Part shown: in pieces, positions 49,375 to 60,346 of the stretch
Numbering within the stretch: the stretch's first letter is position 1
Layout: every line of letters starts with the position of its first letter
Assembly: GCF_000208745.1 (NCBI RefSeq)
Contig: NC_030852.1
Span: 19,915,236 to 19,979,235, forward strand
Direction of reading: 5' to 3'
Length of the DNA: 64,000 bases
Source: Theobroma cacao
Taxonomy: Eukaryota > Streptophyta > Magnoliopsida > Malvales > Malvaceae
Notes under the pieces: model-generated
The model's input: only the letters and a program-made list of their open reading frames with translations
Databases searched by the model: none
What the model was told of the DNA's origin: nothing
Translations under genes and position numbers: made by a program

Positions 49375-49635
49375 GAAAATGGCCACATTTATCATTTATC
49401 CATCCATCACTCAATATCTTCCACAAAAAAAAAATGAGAGAGAAAAATCTTTGAAATAAAATAAAGTGCAAGCAAAAGATGCCGCGTGTCGAGGGACCCG
49501 AGCGTTCTCAGCCACAAGACTCCAAAGCCCTTCTCGAATTTTCCATGTAAATAAAAAATAAAATTCAGAAATTGCATCTGACGTGGCGCCCTTCCCCTGC
49601 CTTTGCACATAAATAATAACATTACTGAGTGGTAA

Positions 49636-49642
49636 TATATAT
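49636..49642 (+). promoter_or_regulatory. Probable TATA box of the REVEILLE gene
   Basis: TATATAT inside GGTAATATATATCTCAC, followed about 30 bases later by a pyrimidine-rich stretch with TTCTCTCTG, typical of a plant 5' leader. Transcription probably starts at about 49665-49690. Confidence 0.55.
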
Positions 49643-49773
49643 CTCACTTTTCCAACTTGCAAACCTTCCTCTATTGTTTTTCCATTCCTTCTCTCTGTTT
49701 CTATCTATCTTTCGTTCTTCTATCTGCTATTCCGATTCTTCTTGATTCTTCTTCTCTTTTCTTCAAAAGGAAA

Positions 49774-49824
49774 ATGCTTTTGCAGCCTCTCCTAGTACAA
49801 CTGTTTAATTTCCTTCTATTTTGA
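49774..49824 (+). CDS. Upstream ORF in the REVEILLE 5' leader (16 aa)
   Basis: The only ATG in the predicted first leader exon opens MLLQPLLVQLFNFLLF and stops at TGA 49822-49824, ahead of the leader intron. It is leucine- and phenylalanine-rich and ends well before the main start at 50287. Such uORFs usually lower translation of the main frame; an effect here is inference. It depends on the predicted transcript start being upstream of 49774. Confidence 0.4.
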   Translation: MLLQPLLVQLFNFLLF

Positions 49825-49913
49825 TTTCTTCTTATTGTTTTTTGCTGCGAATTCATTCCCCTGCCGCAAAGACGTCATTTCCATTCCTGGCTCAAGTTTT
49901 CTCTTTTTACCTG

Positions 49914-50233
49914 GTGAGTTTCTGGCTGATCTGATGTCTTTTGTGGATAATATTTCAGTTGCCTTGATATTTAATGATCTTTTCTTATGCGTCTCACTGT
50001 TCATTGCAGAGGAGGGGAGTTATGATTAGTTTTTATTATTTTTTTTCCTTTTGTTTCAGTTTGAAATTAAAGAAAAATTCTGATTGGTCGTTGAGATTAA
50101 GAGACAAGTAGGAACTAGGGGTTAATTGGTTGGATTGTAATTATTACTTATGATTAGGATTATGGGATATACATACATAAATACATACATACATACATAC
50201 ATACGCTTAAAGAGTGGTTTGGGACTTTTGCAG
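49914..50233 (+). other. Predicted intron in the 5' UTR
   Basis: Donor CTG|GTGAGT at 49914 and acceptor TTTTGCAG ending at 50233. The joined leader then has 53 bases to the main ATG with no intervening ATG. An (ACAT)n microsatellite sits at 50171-50204 inside the intron. Confidence 0.5.
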
Positions 50234-50286
50234 GAGTATTCTAGTATTGGCTCTGCAAGATTTGAAAGCAAAATCCGGTTCTCCTG

Positions 50287-52682
50287 ATGGCTACTCAGGT
50301 ACATAGCGACCTATTATGTTTTTTAGGCTTTATAGTTGCATAGTGTTATGGAATCTAGTTGATTGATTTAGATTTTGATATTTTCTTAAGGTAAAGGGTG
50401 AATTTTCAGTATATGCTAATATATATATATGCAGTCAAGTCAGATTACTGGATTTGTCCCTCATTGAGTCATGACTGATCTTTTTACATCCTAGATAGAA
50501 TTTGCCGCTTCTTTAATTGTTATTACTGTGCTTGTTGGCTCCATGCTTCTATTGATTATTGCAATTTATTGAATTGAATGCTTGTTTGTGTTACCAAGTC
50601 ATGTGTTTTTGTATGCAGAAATCCTCTGTGTGGCGGTGAATGTGCTTTTATAAGATTTAAGCATTCATTTTGGTACTAATGATTGTTATTGGAAAGTGAT
50701 ATTAGAGTTTATATATTGTGAAGAGCCTCGTTTCCTTCTTTTTAAAATGCTCTTGCAAATTTTCATATAGGACCAAGTTGAAGGCACAACATCGCCCAAC
50801 GCTCTTAAATCTGGTATATGCTGCTCCAATTCCAGCCCGCAATGTGAGACTTTGACCCAGTTTCAGGAGTTATACACTTTTAAGCATGACCATACACCCA
50901 AGGTTCCTTTCTTCACATTGCCTGTGAATTACTCTTTCCTTTAAGACTAGTCCCTGACAAGTTAATTGTTAATCTTTTCTTGGCTGTGCTGACATTGTCC
51001 AATATTCCTTTTGCTTTAAAACAGGTCAGAAAACCCTACACTATAACTAAACAAAGGGAAAAATGGACTGAGGAAGAGCATCAGAAGTTTCTTGAAGCTT
51101 TAAGGCTGTATGGTCGTGGCTGGCGCCAAATAGAAGGTAAGTGCAAGTTGGGAGATGAACTCATTCACTTTTATGCCCAGGTTATGGTTTGAACAGATTA
51201 AGTTACTATCATTTTCATGCAGAGCATGTAGGCACCAAAACTGCAGTTCAAATTCGAAGCCATGCGCAAAAGTTTTTCTCAAAGGTTTATTGCTTTAATT
51301 TCATTGCAAGCTTTTCTTGATTAGGAAAATGTATTGTATCTTTTACGGCCATGCAATGTGTAGACATTCTCTGGCAGGTTTTCCTGGTCATTTTGTCTCT
51401 TATACTTGCATGTTTCTGATTGTGGTTCCAGGTTGTCCGAGAGTCAAATGGTGGCTTTGAGGGTTCCATTAACCCAATTGAGATACCCCCTCCTCGTCCA
51501 AAGAGAAAGCCAGTGCATCCATATCCCCGCAAATCTGTTGATTCACTCAAAGGAATATCACCATCATCTGAACCAGAGAGGTCTCCATCCCCTAGTCAAT
51601 TTGTTAGAGAACAAGATAACAAATCACCCACATCAGTTTTGTCTGCATTGACTTCTGATGCAATGGGGTCTGCTGCCTCAGAGCAGCAAAATGGATGTTC
51701 TTCCCCCACTTCTTGTACTACCAATATGCAGTCAATCAATACATCCCCTGTAGAAAAGGACATTGACTATGCAACATCTAACTCGTCTGCAGAGGAAGAG
51801 AAAGCATCTTTGTCATCTGTGAAGGTGTTTGGTCATTCAGCTGTGGAGGATGTTTTGCCCATGGTAAAGTTTTGGCATTAATCTCTGGCTTTGTTTGTTC
51901 TCCAAACAACTATTGCTAACCTTTACTTTGTCTAGAATTTGGACTCTGATTTCTTTTCATTTCATGTAATTATCCAGAAACTCAATGCAGATTTCAAGGG
52001 CTCTGTGGGTGCTAAAGGAGATGCAAAAATGGTTGTGCCTTTCACTAGTATTAAGCTTTTTGGAAAAACAGTCCAGGTGAAAGATTCCCGTAAACCTTCC
52101 ATGGATGCAGAAAATTTTAAGTCTCCGACATCTAAGACTGCTCAAGGGGATATTGATGCTGAAGGTGACATGCTTGTTCAGGCATTACCGTCAACACACT
52201 TAGACACACGTTTATCACTTGGGACTGTCAACGAAGATTGGAGTGTGGTGCCTTCCCAAGCTAATTTATCCCCTTACATGGAAATCCACCCAGATAAACT
52301 TGACCATGTTGAATCCACCAGTGATGCTCCTCTGCCATGGTGGACTTTCTACCAAGGTCTACCCTTTTATTACATTACCTCATTTAATCAAACCCAAACA
52401 GATTCTTGTGTCGAAGAGAGGGTGAAACAGAAGGAAATTCTAAATGAAAGATCCTCTACTGGTTCAAATACTGGCTCAGTTAGTCAAGCAGAAAATAGGG
52501 AGAAGAGTTCATATTCTGTTGATTCTCAATGCCAACGTCCTTGTCCTGAGGGGAAAACAACTCTTCAAAAGTGTAGTAGGGGATTTGTACCATACAAAAG
52601 ATGTTTAGCAGAAAGAGATATGTCATCATCTGTGGTTATGTCCGAAGAGCGGGAGAGGCAAAGATCTCGAGTATGCTCATAG
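50287..52682 (+). CDS. RVE1: REVEILLE 1-like single-MYB clock transcription factor (six coding exons, 484 aa)
   Basis: Predicted exons are 50287-50298, 50771-50902, 51025-51136, 51223-51284, 51432-51863 and 51978-52682; all introns are GT-AG and phases agree, ending at TAG. The protein starts [14 protein letters not shown]. Residues about 49-106 are one MYB repeat of the CCA1/LHY/RVE type: [20 protein letters not shown], then [20 protein letters not shown] and QKFFSK, with the signature [24 protein letters not shown] follows, the proline-rich and basic segment diagnostic of the family and a likely nuclear signal. The tail has [25 protein letters not shown] and the C-terminal [17 protein letters not shown], shared with REVEILLE 1 and relatives (RVE2, RVE7). 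Such proteins bind evening elements in the nucleus and link the clock to auxin and growth outputs. RVE1 is the best guess within its clade. The last two introns and the long final exon are as expected for the family. Confidence 0.9.
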
Positions 52683-53400
52683 TAGCCCGTGCTGTTGTTC
52701 TGATAATGAACCAGTAAAAAGTTTTTAAGCTAATTTACTTGGCGGGAGGATGACAAATAATTATTTCTGGTGCTGATTTCCAAAGAGGATAGGCAAAAGT
52801 TTCCCTGAATTCTAGACTTTTTTTTTTTGCTGTTGCTATATATCAGCTCAGCTCCCTTCAGATGGTGTATGTCCTGGTAGGTGGATGCAGAAGAAGCAGA
52901 GGATCTGATGGCAGTTAATTATGGGTTGTACAATGTGTCTATAGCTTTAGAGGTGTAAATGGCCCAGCAAGATGGAGAAAGAGGTGTCCGTCTGTATGTT
53001 CAGAATTAAAAGTCTCATCTAGTTTTTGCACGTCAAGTGTTGAAAAAGATATATGTATGTTCTGGATGCTGACTTCTTTTCCAGCAATTTTTGTATCTTA
53101 TATTTTCCGGAAACGTTTCCCCTTTTCTCTTTTCGAACTAGCAATTTGTTTCCTCTCTCTCCCAACAAAGATGTTGGAAATCTTAAACAAATCTGATTTC
53201 CAACCCGTAGTTGTTCAGGTATCATCATTTGTGGTATGCAAATGGAGCAAATCTGAGAAGTGCAATGAAGCGAGTGTTCTCAACTGTGAAATTTTAAAAT
53301 TTTAATGGAGAGGTTTCAACTTCCAAGGTGGGATGACCTTTTTGTATGCTCAATAATCATGTAAACTTATCTAAATCATGATTTCACTCATTTTTTTTTT
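52683..53400 (+). other. 3' UTR and downstream flank of the REVEILLE gene
   Basis: No repeat borders until about 53500. It holds a T-run at 52819-52829 and small open frames without meaning. No single convincing AATAAA polyadenylation signal was found, so the transcript end is uncertain; dense AT sequence near 53350-53450 is a candidate. Confidence 0.5.
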
Positions 53401-53500
53401 TAAAGTCATTGATAAAGATATTTATATCTTAATAATAGAATAATTAAATAAGTTTATAAACTATATAGAAAGATTAAGAAACTCTTTATATTATTAAAAT

Positions 53501-54592
53501 CGTTATATTTTTATTTTTAGTTAATAAATTTTCTCATTGAGTAACTTTTGCTTGTCAATTGTGACACATTTAGAATGATATTATTATGCGACATATGGCG
53601 TGACTAAAAAATTAAAATAACTTAATTGTTGATTGGATTTTTTAATTACTGATTTGATTTTTAACATTTTAATGTCTTAAAATCACGTATTTAAAATTTT
53701 TAAAACAAAAAAAAAAAACTCAAAATCTAAACAATTTAATTGCTAATCTACATTTAAGGTCCTTAACAAAATTTCTTTAATCAATCAAAAAAATTTTTTT
53801 TCTTAATCAACCCTGAACTCCAAAATTTTTCCTCAATTTTTCTCTTCCCACTCATTTCTTCTTTCTCGTCCTCATCCAATTTCCTTTCTTTTCTTCCAAA
53901 CAGAAATGGAGCAAAGAAGAGTTATTCACATTCACATTTTTATTCCCTCTCCTATCCCTCTTATTATTCCTTTTTCTTTTTGTCTTGGAAGGTCACCAAA
54001 GCTAAAGAAGCTACACCAACACCCACCTCGTTAGACGTAACTATGGGGATTGTTAATCAGTACTTGATCTTCAAATATTAAACACTAAGAGAAAGGATTG
54101 CATGTATAAATTACCCAGGGCATGAGAATGTGGGAGAGGGTCGGTCAATTCATGGATTCCCATCCGATAAACAAAGTTAGACGTACGATGACAAGAAAAC
54201 TGGATGAGGAAGAGAAAGAGGAAATGAGTGAGAAGAGAAAAAGCGAGGGAAAATGTTTGGGGTCTAGGAAATTTTGTTAAGAACCTTAAAAGTAGATTAA
54301 GAAACGATTCGAGTGTTATCTTTTTTTTTAAAAAAAAAATCTTAAATAAATTATTTTAGAACATGTGATTGGGTTAAAAATGTTAAAAGCCAAGTCTGTC
54401 TGATCAACAATTAGATTATTATCATCTTTTTCCATGTCATCTTCCATGTGGCAATATTATCCTAAAATTGACATATCAACACATATACCATATGGCAGAT
54501 GACATTACATTAAATTAATAACTCTTTGACTAACGGAAGTTAGTCAACAATTAGTGAGAAGGGTTTATTCGGCTTAAAATAAAAGTATAACG
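53501..54592. mobile_element. Foldback element with about 400-bp inverted arms
   Basis: The left arm (53501-about 53900) and the complement of the right arm (about 54190-54592) share CGTTATA(T/C)TTTTATTTT at the ends, AATTGTTGAT, TTAAGGT(C/T)CTTAACAAAA and CACTCATTTC(T/C)TCTTTCTC toward the centre. The unique loop is about 290 bp. Long inverted arms point to a Mutator-like or foldback element. Flanks TTAAAAT and TTAAAAG may be part of a target duplication but are inconclusive. It starts within about 0.8 kb of the REVEILLE stop codon. Confidence 0.75.
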
Positions 54593-54760
54593 GTTAAAAG
54601 TGAGCAAAATTGGATTGGACTAATGACTCAATTAAACCAAATGAGATTTGAGTAAACCAATTTGGTCCAATTGGGTCATCGGGTTTATTGGTTCAAAAAA
54701 TTTGATCCAATTGGTTTATTTGATCGGTTCTCGATTTTAAAAATTTTAGACACCAAAAGA

Positions 54761-55383
54761 CCGAACTAATATTTTATATTTATATATATTACTATATTTA
54801 GTATTATATATTATTTTTAAACTTATATAAAATATATATTTTCATTTGCTAGCTAAGCTAGTACCGCCAACTTATTCTTTCATTTCTTCAATTTTAACCA
54901 CCCTTCCCATGGTCCTCTACTCTTTCTCTCTTTCTTTCTTTCTTCAAAACCTAAACCTAAACTCCCTACGCAAGCCCCACCTTAACATATTTTTTATTTG
55001 GTTTACGCATTTTAGAGATGTCAAATATTGGGATGGTGAATTCCATTTCCATAATTGACATCTAATTAGTGAAAAGTTAGAAATGCATTCTTCACATTTC
55101 AATTAAGGTAAATGTTAAATTTTATGACTTTTTACATAATTTTTCATTTTTAATCTTCTTTTACTTTGTCATTAAAAAATTTTATACTAATTATATTTTT
55201 TATATTCTTTCAATTGTTAGATAGCCTATGTGAGCGAATGTGAAGACCCAAGTCATAGAGGAGATTCAAGTTGATTATATGCATTGGTTAATTGTCTTGT
55301 GTTAGGTAGTTTTCTTTTGTGAATGTTAATTTTATTATCTTTATTATGTTGAATCTTGAATGTTAATTTGATGGTGTTAAGAA
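54761..55383. other. Unclassified DNA between TIR-like end and SIRE-like LTR
   Basis: AT-rich, with a pyrimidine run (TTTCTCTCTTTCTTTCTTTC) near 54925. The 70-codon frame at 54846-55058 crosses that run and has no recognised homology. Confidence 0.5.
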
Positions 55384-55591
55384 TGTTAGCTCAATGAATA
55401 AGTGGAAAGAATGTCTAAAAAGGGGCGAATTGGGCTTTTAAACAAAATTAAAATTGAGGAACAAAGAGCTATAGTCAACTATAGTGATCCTGGAGTCAAT
55501 AGATCGAAAAACTTGTTTTTCAACCCTCGAGAATAAGTTCCAAGGAGGATTTTGATGAATAAGCAAATCTTAAGAAATTTAACACAATCAA

Positions 55592-56862
55592 TGTTAGTGC
55601 AATAAGCTCAATGTGAATTATTCCAAGAGGGGGTGAATTGGAATGTTTTGAAATTTTGAAGATTCTTTTTCAATTTTGAGAAATTAGAATTCTTTTAATC
55701 CAAATTTCCAATTTGAAAATAAATAAGATAATTAACTTCTTGAAAGATAAAAGAGATTGATAAATGCAAATGAAACTTAAAGAAGTATGAGGAAAGAAAA
55801 GTCAACACAAGATTTTTATAGAGGTTCAACTTTCTTACCTATGTCTTCTTCCTTAGATTTATTAAAAAGTTTAAAATCCATTATTGAATTAAAATTCAAT
55901 ACAATGCCTTTGGTGGATCAAGCATAGCCTTTCAATACAATGCCTTTTTATGGTTAAAGCACAACCACTCTACCTTTTATGTTGGTTAAGGTATAGCCAC
56001 TCAAGTGAATATAAAGAGAAGAATGTAAATGTAGCCAATATACCTCTTAAAGGTTGAATAGAAAATTAACTACAATGTTTAGTGAAGGAATGAACAAGCA
56101 ATGAAGGCTTAATAAATGCTACACTTGAAGTCTCAAAGACTAAAAGAAGAGTATAAAGGGTATTGAATGATTTTTGCTAAATTCTTCTATTTTGAGTTGT
56201 GTTTCAAAGTCTTCCAACCTTCATAAATGCTAAGGAAGCTTATATTTATTGTTGTTGAAGCTTCAAAGGTAGTTGGAGGTTCATTAAAGGTGAAAATAGT
56301 CGTTCTTCTCTTCATTCAAGGCTCCAACGGTCACATTGTATCGATACATTGCCTCTTTTATTTTTGAATTCCCGCTATGATGTATTGATATATTTTGCTA
56401 TGTATTGATACATTTGAACTTTCCTACAAACATTCTATTAAAAATGTATCGATACTTTTGAGGCAGTAAGCATTTTGTTGAAAATGTATCGATACATTTG
56501 ACAAATGTATCAATGCTTTTGAGGCAGTAAGCATTTTATTGCATTTCTATAGATACATTTAATTATGTATCGATAGATTGAGTTTGACTTTTTAAATTTT
56601 GACTTTTCTCAAGAACATGTATCGATTGATTTGAAATTCTATCGATACTTGTCCAAACGTATCGATACATGAAGAACATGTATTGATAGTTTTGGACCAG
56701 AATACAGTTTTCAAAGTCCTTTTTCTTTGTTTTTTTTTTCTAACTCATTTGAAAGTGCTAAAGGATGTTTAGACTTGATATTCTAAGACTTAAATGAATT
56801 TTGATCATTTTTCTTTTGTCATTTCAAAATTTAAGATCAATTTGAGCACTATAGAGCTAACA
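55592..56862 (-). mobile_element. SIRE/Maximus-like solo LTR (1,271 bp)
   Basis: Borders TGTTAGTGCAATAAGCTC and ATAGAGCTAACA, flanked by ATCAA on both sides (55587-55591, 56863-56867). It carries AGAGGGGGTGAATTGG near the left, the AATGCCTTTTATGG-type units, and an array of TGTATCGATACA palindromes (56335-56700). No internal retroviral sequence is present. It is inserted in a related but distinct LTR. Confidence 0.92.
56335..56700. repeat. Array of TGTATCGATACA palindromes
   Basis: About a dozen copies of the 12-bp palindrome TGTATCGATACA or one-step variants (TGTATTGATACA, TCTATCGATACT), spaced 10-40 bases apart, with one longer repeat TTTTGAGGCAGTAAGCATTT occurring twice. Confidence 0.93.
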
Positions 56863-58919
56863 ATCAAGCACAGGCAAATGATCACTTTTAAGATTCTTAA
56901 AACATTTTTCAAATGTAAATCAAACAAAATCAGATTAAGAAAAACATTTTAAGTGAAAAATTAAATCATTTCCAAAGATAAAATTTCCTACTTGTGTTGA
57001 AAAACAAGGCTAGTGATTTTCTCAAACAAATTTCTAGCGATAAACCATAAAGCAAGTATGAAAATCAAAGCAACAATGAAAAACAAGGACATAAGTATTT
57101 TTATAGAGGTTCGACTTTCTCAAATGCCTACGTCCTCTTCCTTGGCTCACCAATGAGTTTCAAATCCATTCAAGGAAACGTGCTTTTTAACAGGATCAAG
57201 CATTAAACCTTAGAACCGCTTTTTAATGGGATCAAGCAATAACCCTTACAATGCCTTTTATTAGGAGCAAACACAGCTTATACAATGATTTTATCGAGCT
57301 CAACCACAAACCCTCACTAACTTTTCAAGGATAAGTTAGAACCTTTACAAAGAATGACCAATTGCATTTAAAAGGTAGATTTTTCTAAGTGGGTACAATG
57401 GAGGAAGAATGTCTAATAATGGACATAAAGATAGGATATATAGATTGGAGTGAAAGCACAAAGAAGGCTTCGGCTCAAGAAGTTTTGGTTTTGTTTGGTT
57501 TTTCTTTCCTTTATTTAAGATTTTGATTATCAAGAGTTTAGGCTTTTTCTCTCTTCTTGTTTTCTTTAAAATGTTCCCAATGGGTCTTTTATATAGTTGG
57601 AGAGGTCATGCAACGATTAAAGATGAATCAGGCAAGAATCTAGCAGTTAGACACAAGTCTAGAACAAATCTAGCCATTGTTGAAGCTTTAGGATCGACTA
57701 CAAGGCTTCTAGGATCGACTATGTTCTTCAAAAATCTCAAATTAGGGCTTCCATAGTTGAGTATAAGCTTCATCTACTCGATCCATTTTTTGAGAGCGTG
57801 TAACTTTGATGTTTTGCCTTGAAAGATCGACTACAGCTTGAGAGGGATCGACAACTCCTTGAAATTTGATTTTTCATTGTTCATTGTGCATGGATTGACT
57901 ACTCCCCTTGTAGGATTGATTATAGATGTCTTTTTTTCATGTTTTCTTATTCGTTCACTCTCGTTCTGCCATAAGATCTATTGAAGTTTCTTTAGAATTG
58001 ACTAGGCCTTTGATTCTTCATAATTTCTGGTCCATTTTGTCCTTGGATTGATTGGCCTTGCTTTAGGATCAATTGGAGCTTGTTTCCTCAAGATTTCTTG
58101 TCATTTTATCGCTCAACTTCACTCTATCTTGTGATCAAGTGTTGAGTTGAGAATGAACTTCTTAACTTGAGATAACCTTAGTGTTGTGTGGATTATTGAA
58201 CTTTGAATGCTTTGAGATAAGCTTCATCACTTGTGAACCTATTTTGCAACTTCAACATCTTAAAGATGAATGTTAGAGAGATTTATGAAACTTTGTTCAA
58301 GTAAGTTTAATACTCATACAATTATCATTCAAGCTTGTAGACATTTGCTAAGCAAGTGAAAGTTCAATGAACAAGCTTGTAATGCAAATGCATGAGAGTT
58401 AAATCTTTTCAAGAATATATTAAGGATCGCTTTAGTAATGCAAATGCAAGTTTGAATCATTTTGTCATAATCAAAACTATACTCATTTTCAAGTTAATAG
58501 ATGGTTTAAGTAAAAGAACATAATTATGTGAGTGAAAAGACAAATGTTATGTTTTTTTTTTTTTTATGTTTAGATTATTTGTAAATTTTATAATTATGGA
58601 TGAAGTTTATAAATTTTAATATTGTAATTTGTAAAAAAAAAAGTGATAAATTTTGGTCTTTTTGGTCCAAAACAAAACTAACCAAACCAATTCAATGTTT
58701 GGTCGATTTTGGTTGGTTTTCTAAAAATATTTGGTCCATTTGGTCTCAGGTATAATGAATCGAATCAACCAAACTGCCCAATTGCTTACCCTTAATAAGG
58801 GCTAAATTGAACGTAATAAAAGTATAAGGGCTTAATTGACTTTTCTCGTATAGTTCAAGGGTTATTTAAATATTATGTCTATTTTATTTTTATTATGGAT
58901 ATAAGCTTGGGCTTGTTTT

Positions 58920-59745
58920 TGTTGGTGCAAATGGGGTTTAGATGGAAGTCAAGGAACTGATAAAATTGATTTCAAGGCCTGTCTTTAAATAAATGCGATC
59001 TGTAAAACTTATTTCACCCCCACATTCAGTATGCAAAAAAGAATTATGCAGTAGTCTTAGGGATACAATGAAGCCAACATCTAACTTCATCTTGCACTTT
59101 ACAAGAGTAGATCACTAGATATACCCGAGGGTTTGCAAAGTTGTTTGGCCTAAGAGCCTTCTTTATACAATAAGTAGATTATAAAGAATTTGGACTTATT
59201 TTGTAGTTGTTCGGAACTTAAGTGTTTATGTTAATTTTCAAAAAATAACATTTCTCTTGCTCTTGATTTTTCTATTCTAGTCTTATTTGTTTTTGATGTG
59301 TCAAAATGGTTGGCAACAAAGTCCTTTATATAAGCTTGCAAGTGTCTCATCTCAAAGACACAACCCTTTCATCAAGGCAGCTCTTTGTCTTAAAGACACT
59401 TTTGCATTTTGCAAGACACAATCATTGAATAAAGGTATTGTTTCAATAATCTCCTTATGACAGGATAACCATTCATTCCATATGACATAATCTTTGAGCT
59501 ACAATATGAAAAGATAACTCTTCATATCCAAATTTTTGAGCTATAGTGTTTTTCTGGTTGTCTCATAACCTTTGAATTTAGAGGTGTTTTTCCAACATCT
59601 CATTTTACTAAGAGGCATAACTATACACATGAAAACACACCTACAATACAATAGTCATACTATGTCACATTATGTGACATAACCTTTGACCTAAGATAAC
59701 TTTTCATATGAAGAAATAACCTTTTATTTTGAAAATACACCAACA
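58920..59745 (-). repeat. Copia LTR (826 bp), 3' LTR of a minus-strand element
   Basis: Borders TGTTGGTGCAAATGGGG and AAAATACACCAACA give perfect TGTTGGTG/CACCAACA ends. The next bases, ATCTTCCATTATTTC, are the complement of a degraded polypurine tract, so the internal region lies to the right. The partner LTR was not found in the window. Confidence 0.7.
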
Positions 59746-60346
59746 ATCTTCCATTATTTCAAAATTTCCAAATACCAACAACTTTGGGAATCTTTTACAT
59801 AAGTAAAATTATCCCATAGATTTGAAGCTTCACTTAATGAGTGAGGTTGGTTCTTGTCTGAATTGAGTGGTTGACTAAGTATTGAACCATCAATTCTTCA
59901 TTTAATTATTCGGGCCATTAAACACACATAAGCTTTTTTGCACACTTTTTATCAAGTTTTGCCAACATGTTTTTTATTGCCTTGTGTTTTGCATCCATTC
60001 ATGAGAGTTATCAGAATCAAGCCTTTAGCTCTTAAAAGTGTCCACAGTTCTATTCACATAAGTAGCCCCCATTGGAAGTACCCTGTAATTATAGTACTTC
60101 AACATATACATGTTATGGGTCTATTAAGAAATTTTGTTAAACTTCACTTTACACATTATAGGAAACAACCACTATACACCTCGAGATGAAAAATATAAAT
60201 TAGTGCTTGCAATCATCCATGTGGTAGAATGGTCAATACCTAAGACTTGTAAGCTAGCCACAAGCGTTAAGGTGAGCTCCCACCATTGGAGATTTTGTTG
60301 ATAGGCTTGAGACCCATCCCCCTTGAGGTCTTTATTACTGTTAGTA
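59746..60346 (-). other. Internal remnant of a copia element
   Basis: About 600 bp following the LTR's polypurine-tract complement. No polyprotein motif was recognised on the minus strand, and the 83-codon plus-strand frame at 59938-60189 looks accidental. It is cut by the SIRE-like LTR at 60347. Confidence 0.5.

Larger units (their letters stand above)
55384..58500 (-). repeat. SIRE/Maximus-like copia LTR, split by a related solo LTR
   Basis: It starts TGTTAGCTCAATGAATAAG, as does the LTR at 60347 (TGTTAGCTCAAAAG). After the insertion at 55592-56862 it continues with GTTCGACTTTCTCAAATGCC and GGATCAAGCA/AATGCCTTTT units shared with the other LTRs of this group. 57620-58080 carries about nine copies of a GGATCGACTA-like motif. 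The far end is not resolved; 58500 is approximate. Confidence 0.6.
54600..58789. mobile_element. Possible TIR element with AATTGG/TTGGTT-rich ends, filled with LTRs
   Basis: The left end GTGAGCAAAATTGG and the complement of the right end GTAAGCAATTGGG are similar, and both ends carry runs of AATTGGTCC/TTTGGTTGGT-type words (54600-54760, 58650-58785), a pattern common in small non-autonomous hAT relatives. The flanking 8 bp (ggttaaaa and ccttaata) do not match well, so the call is tentative. The interior contains SIRE-like LTRs that inserted later. Confidence 0.4.

Noticed and set aside
51939..51977. N-terminal extension of the last REVEILLE exon
   Set aside because: It begins inside the intron; the acceptor TATCCAG|AAA at 51978 keeps phase with the previous exon.
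56335..56700. Phage-type operator array
   Set aside because: The setting is a plant solo LTR with target duplications; palindromes are unevenly spaced and decayed.
60215..60300. Sequence resembling a tRNA (GGTAGAATGGTCAATACC)
   Set aside because: No acceptor stem or T-arm consensus (GGTTCGA) can be paired around it.
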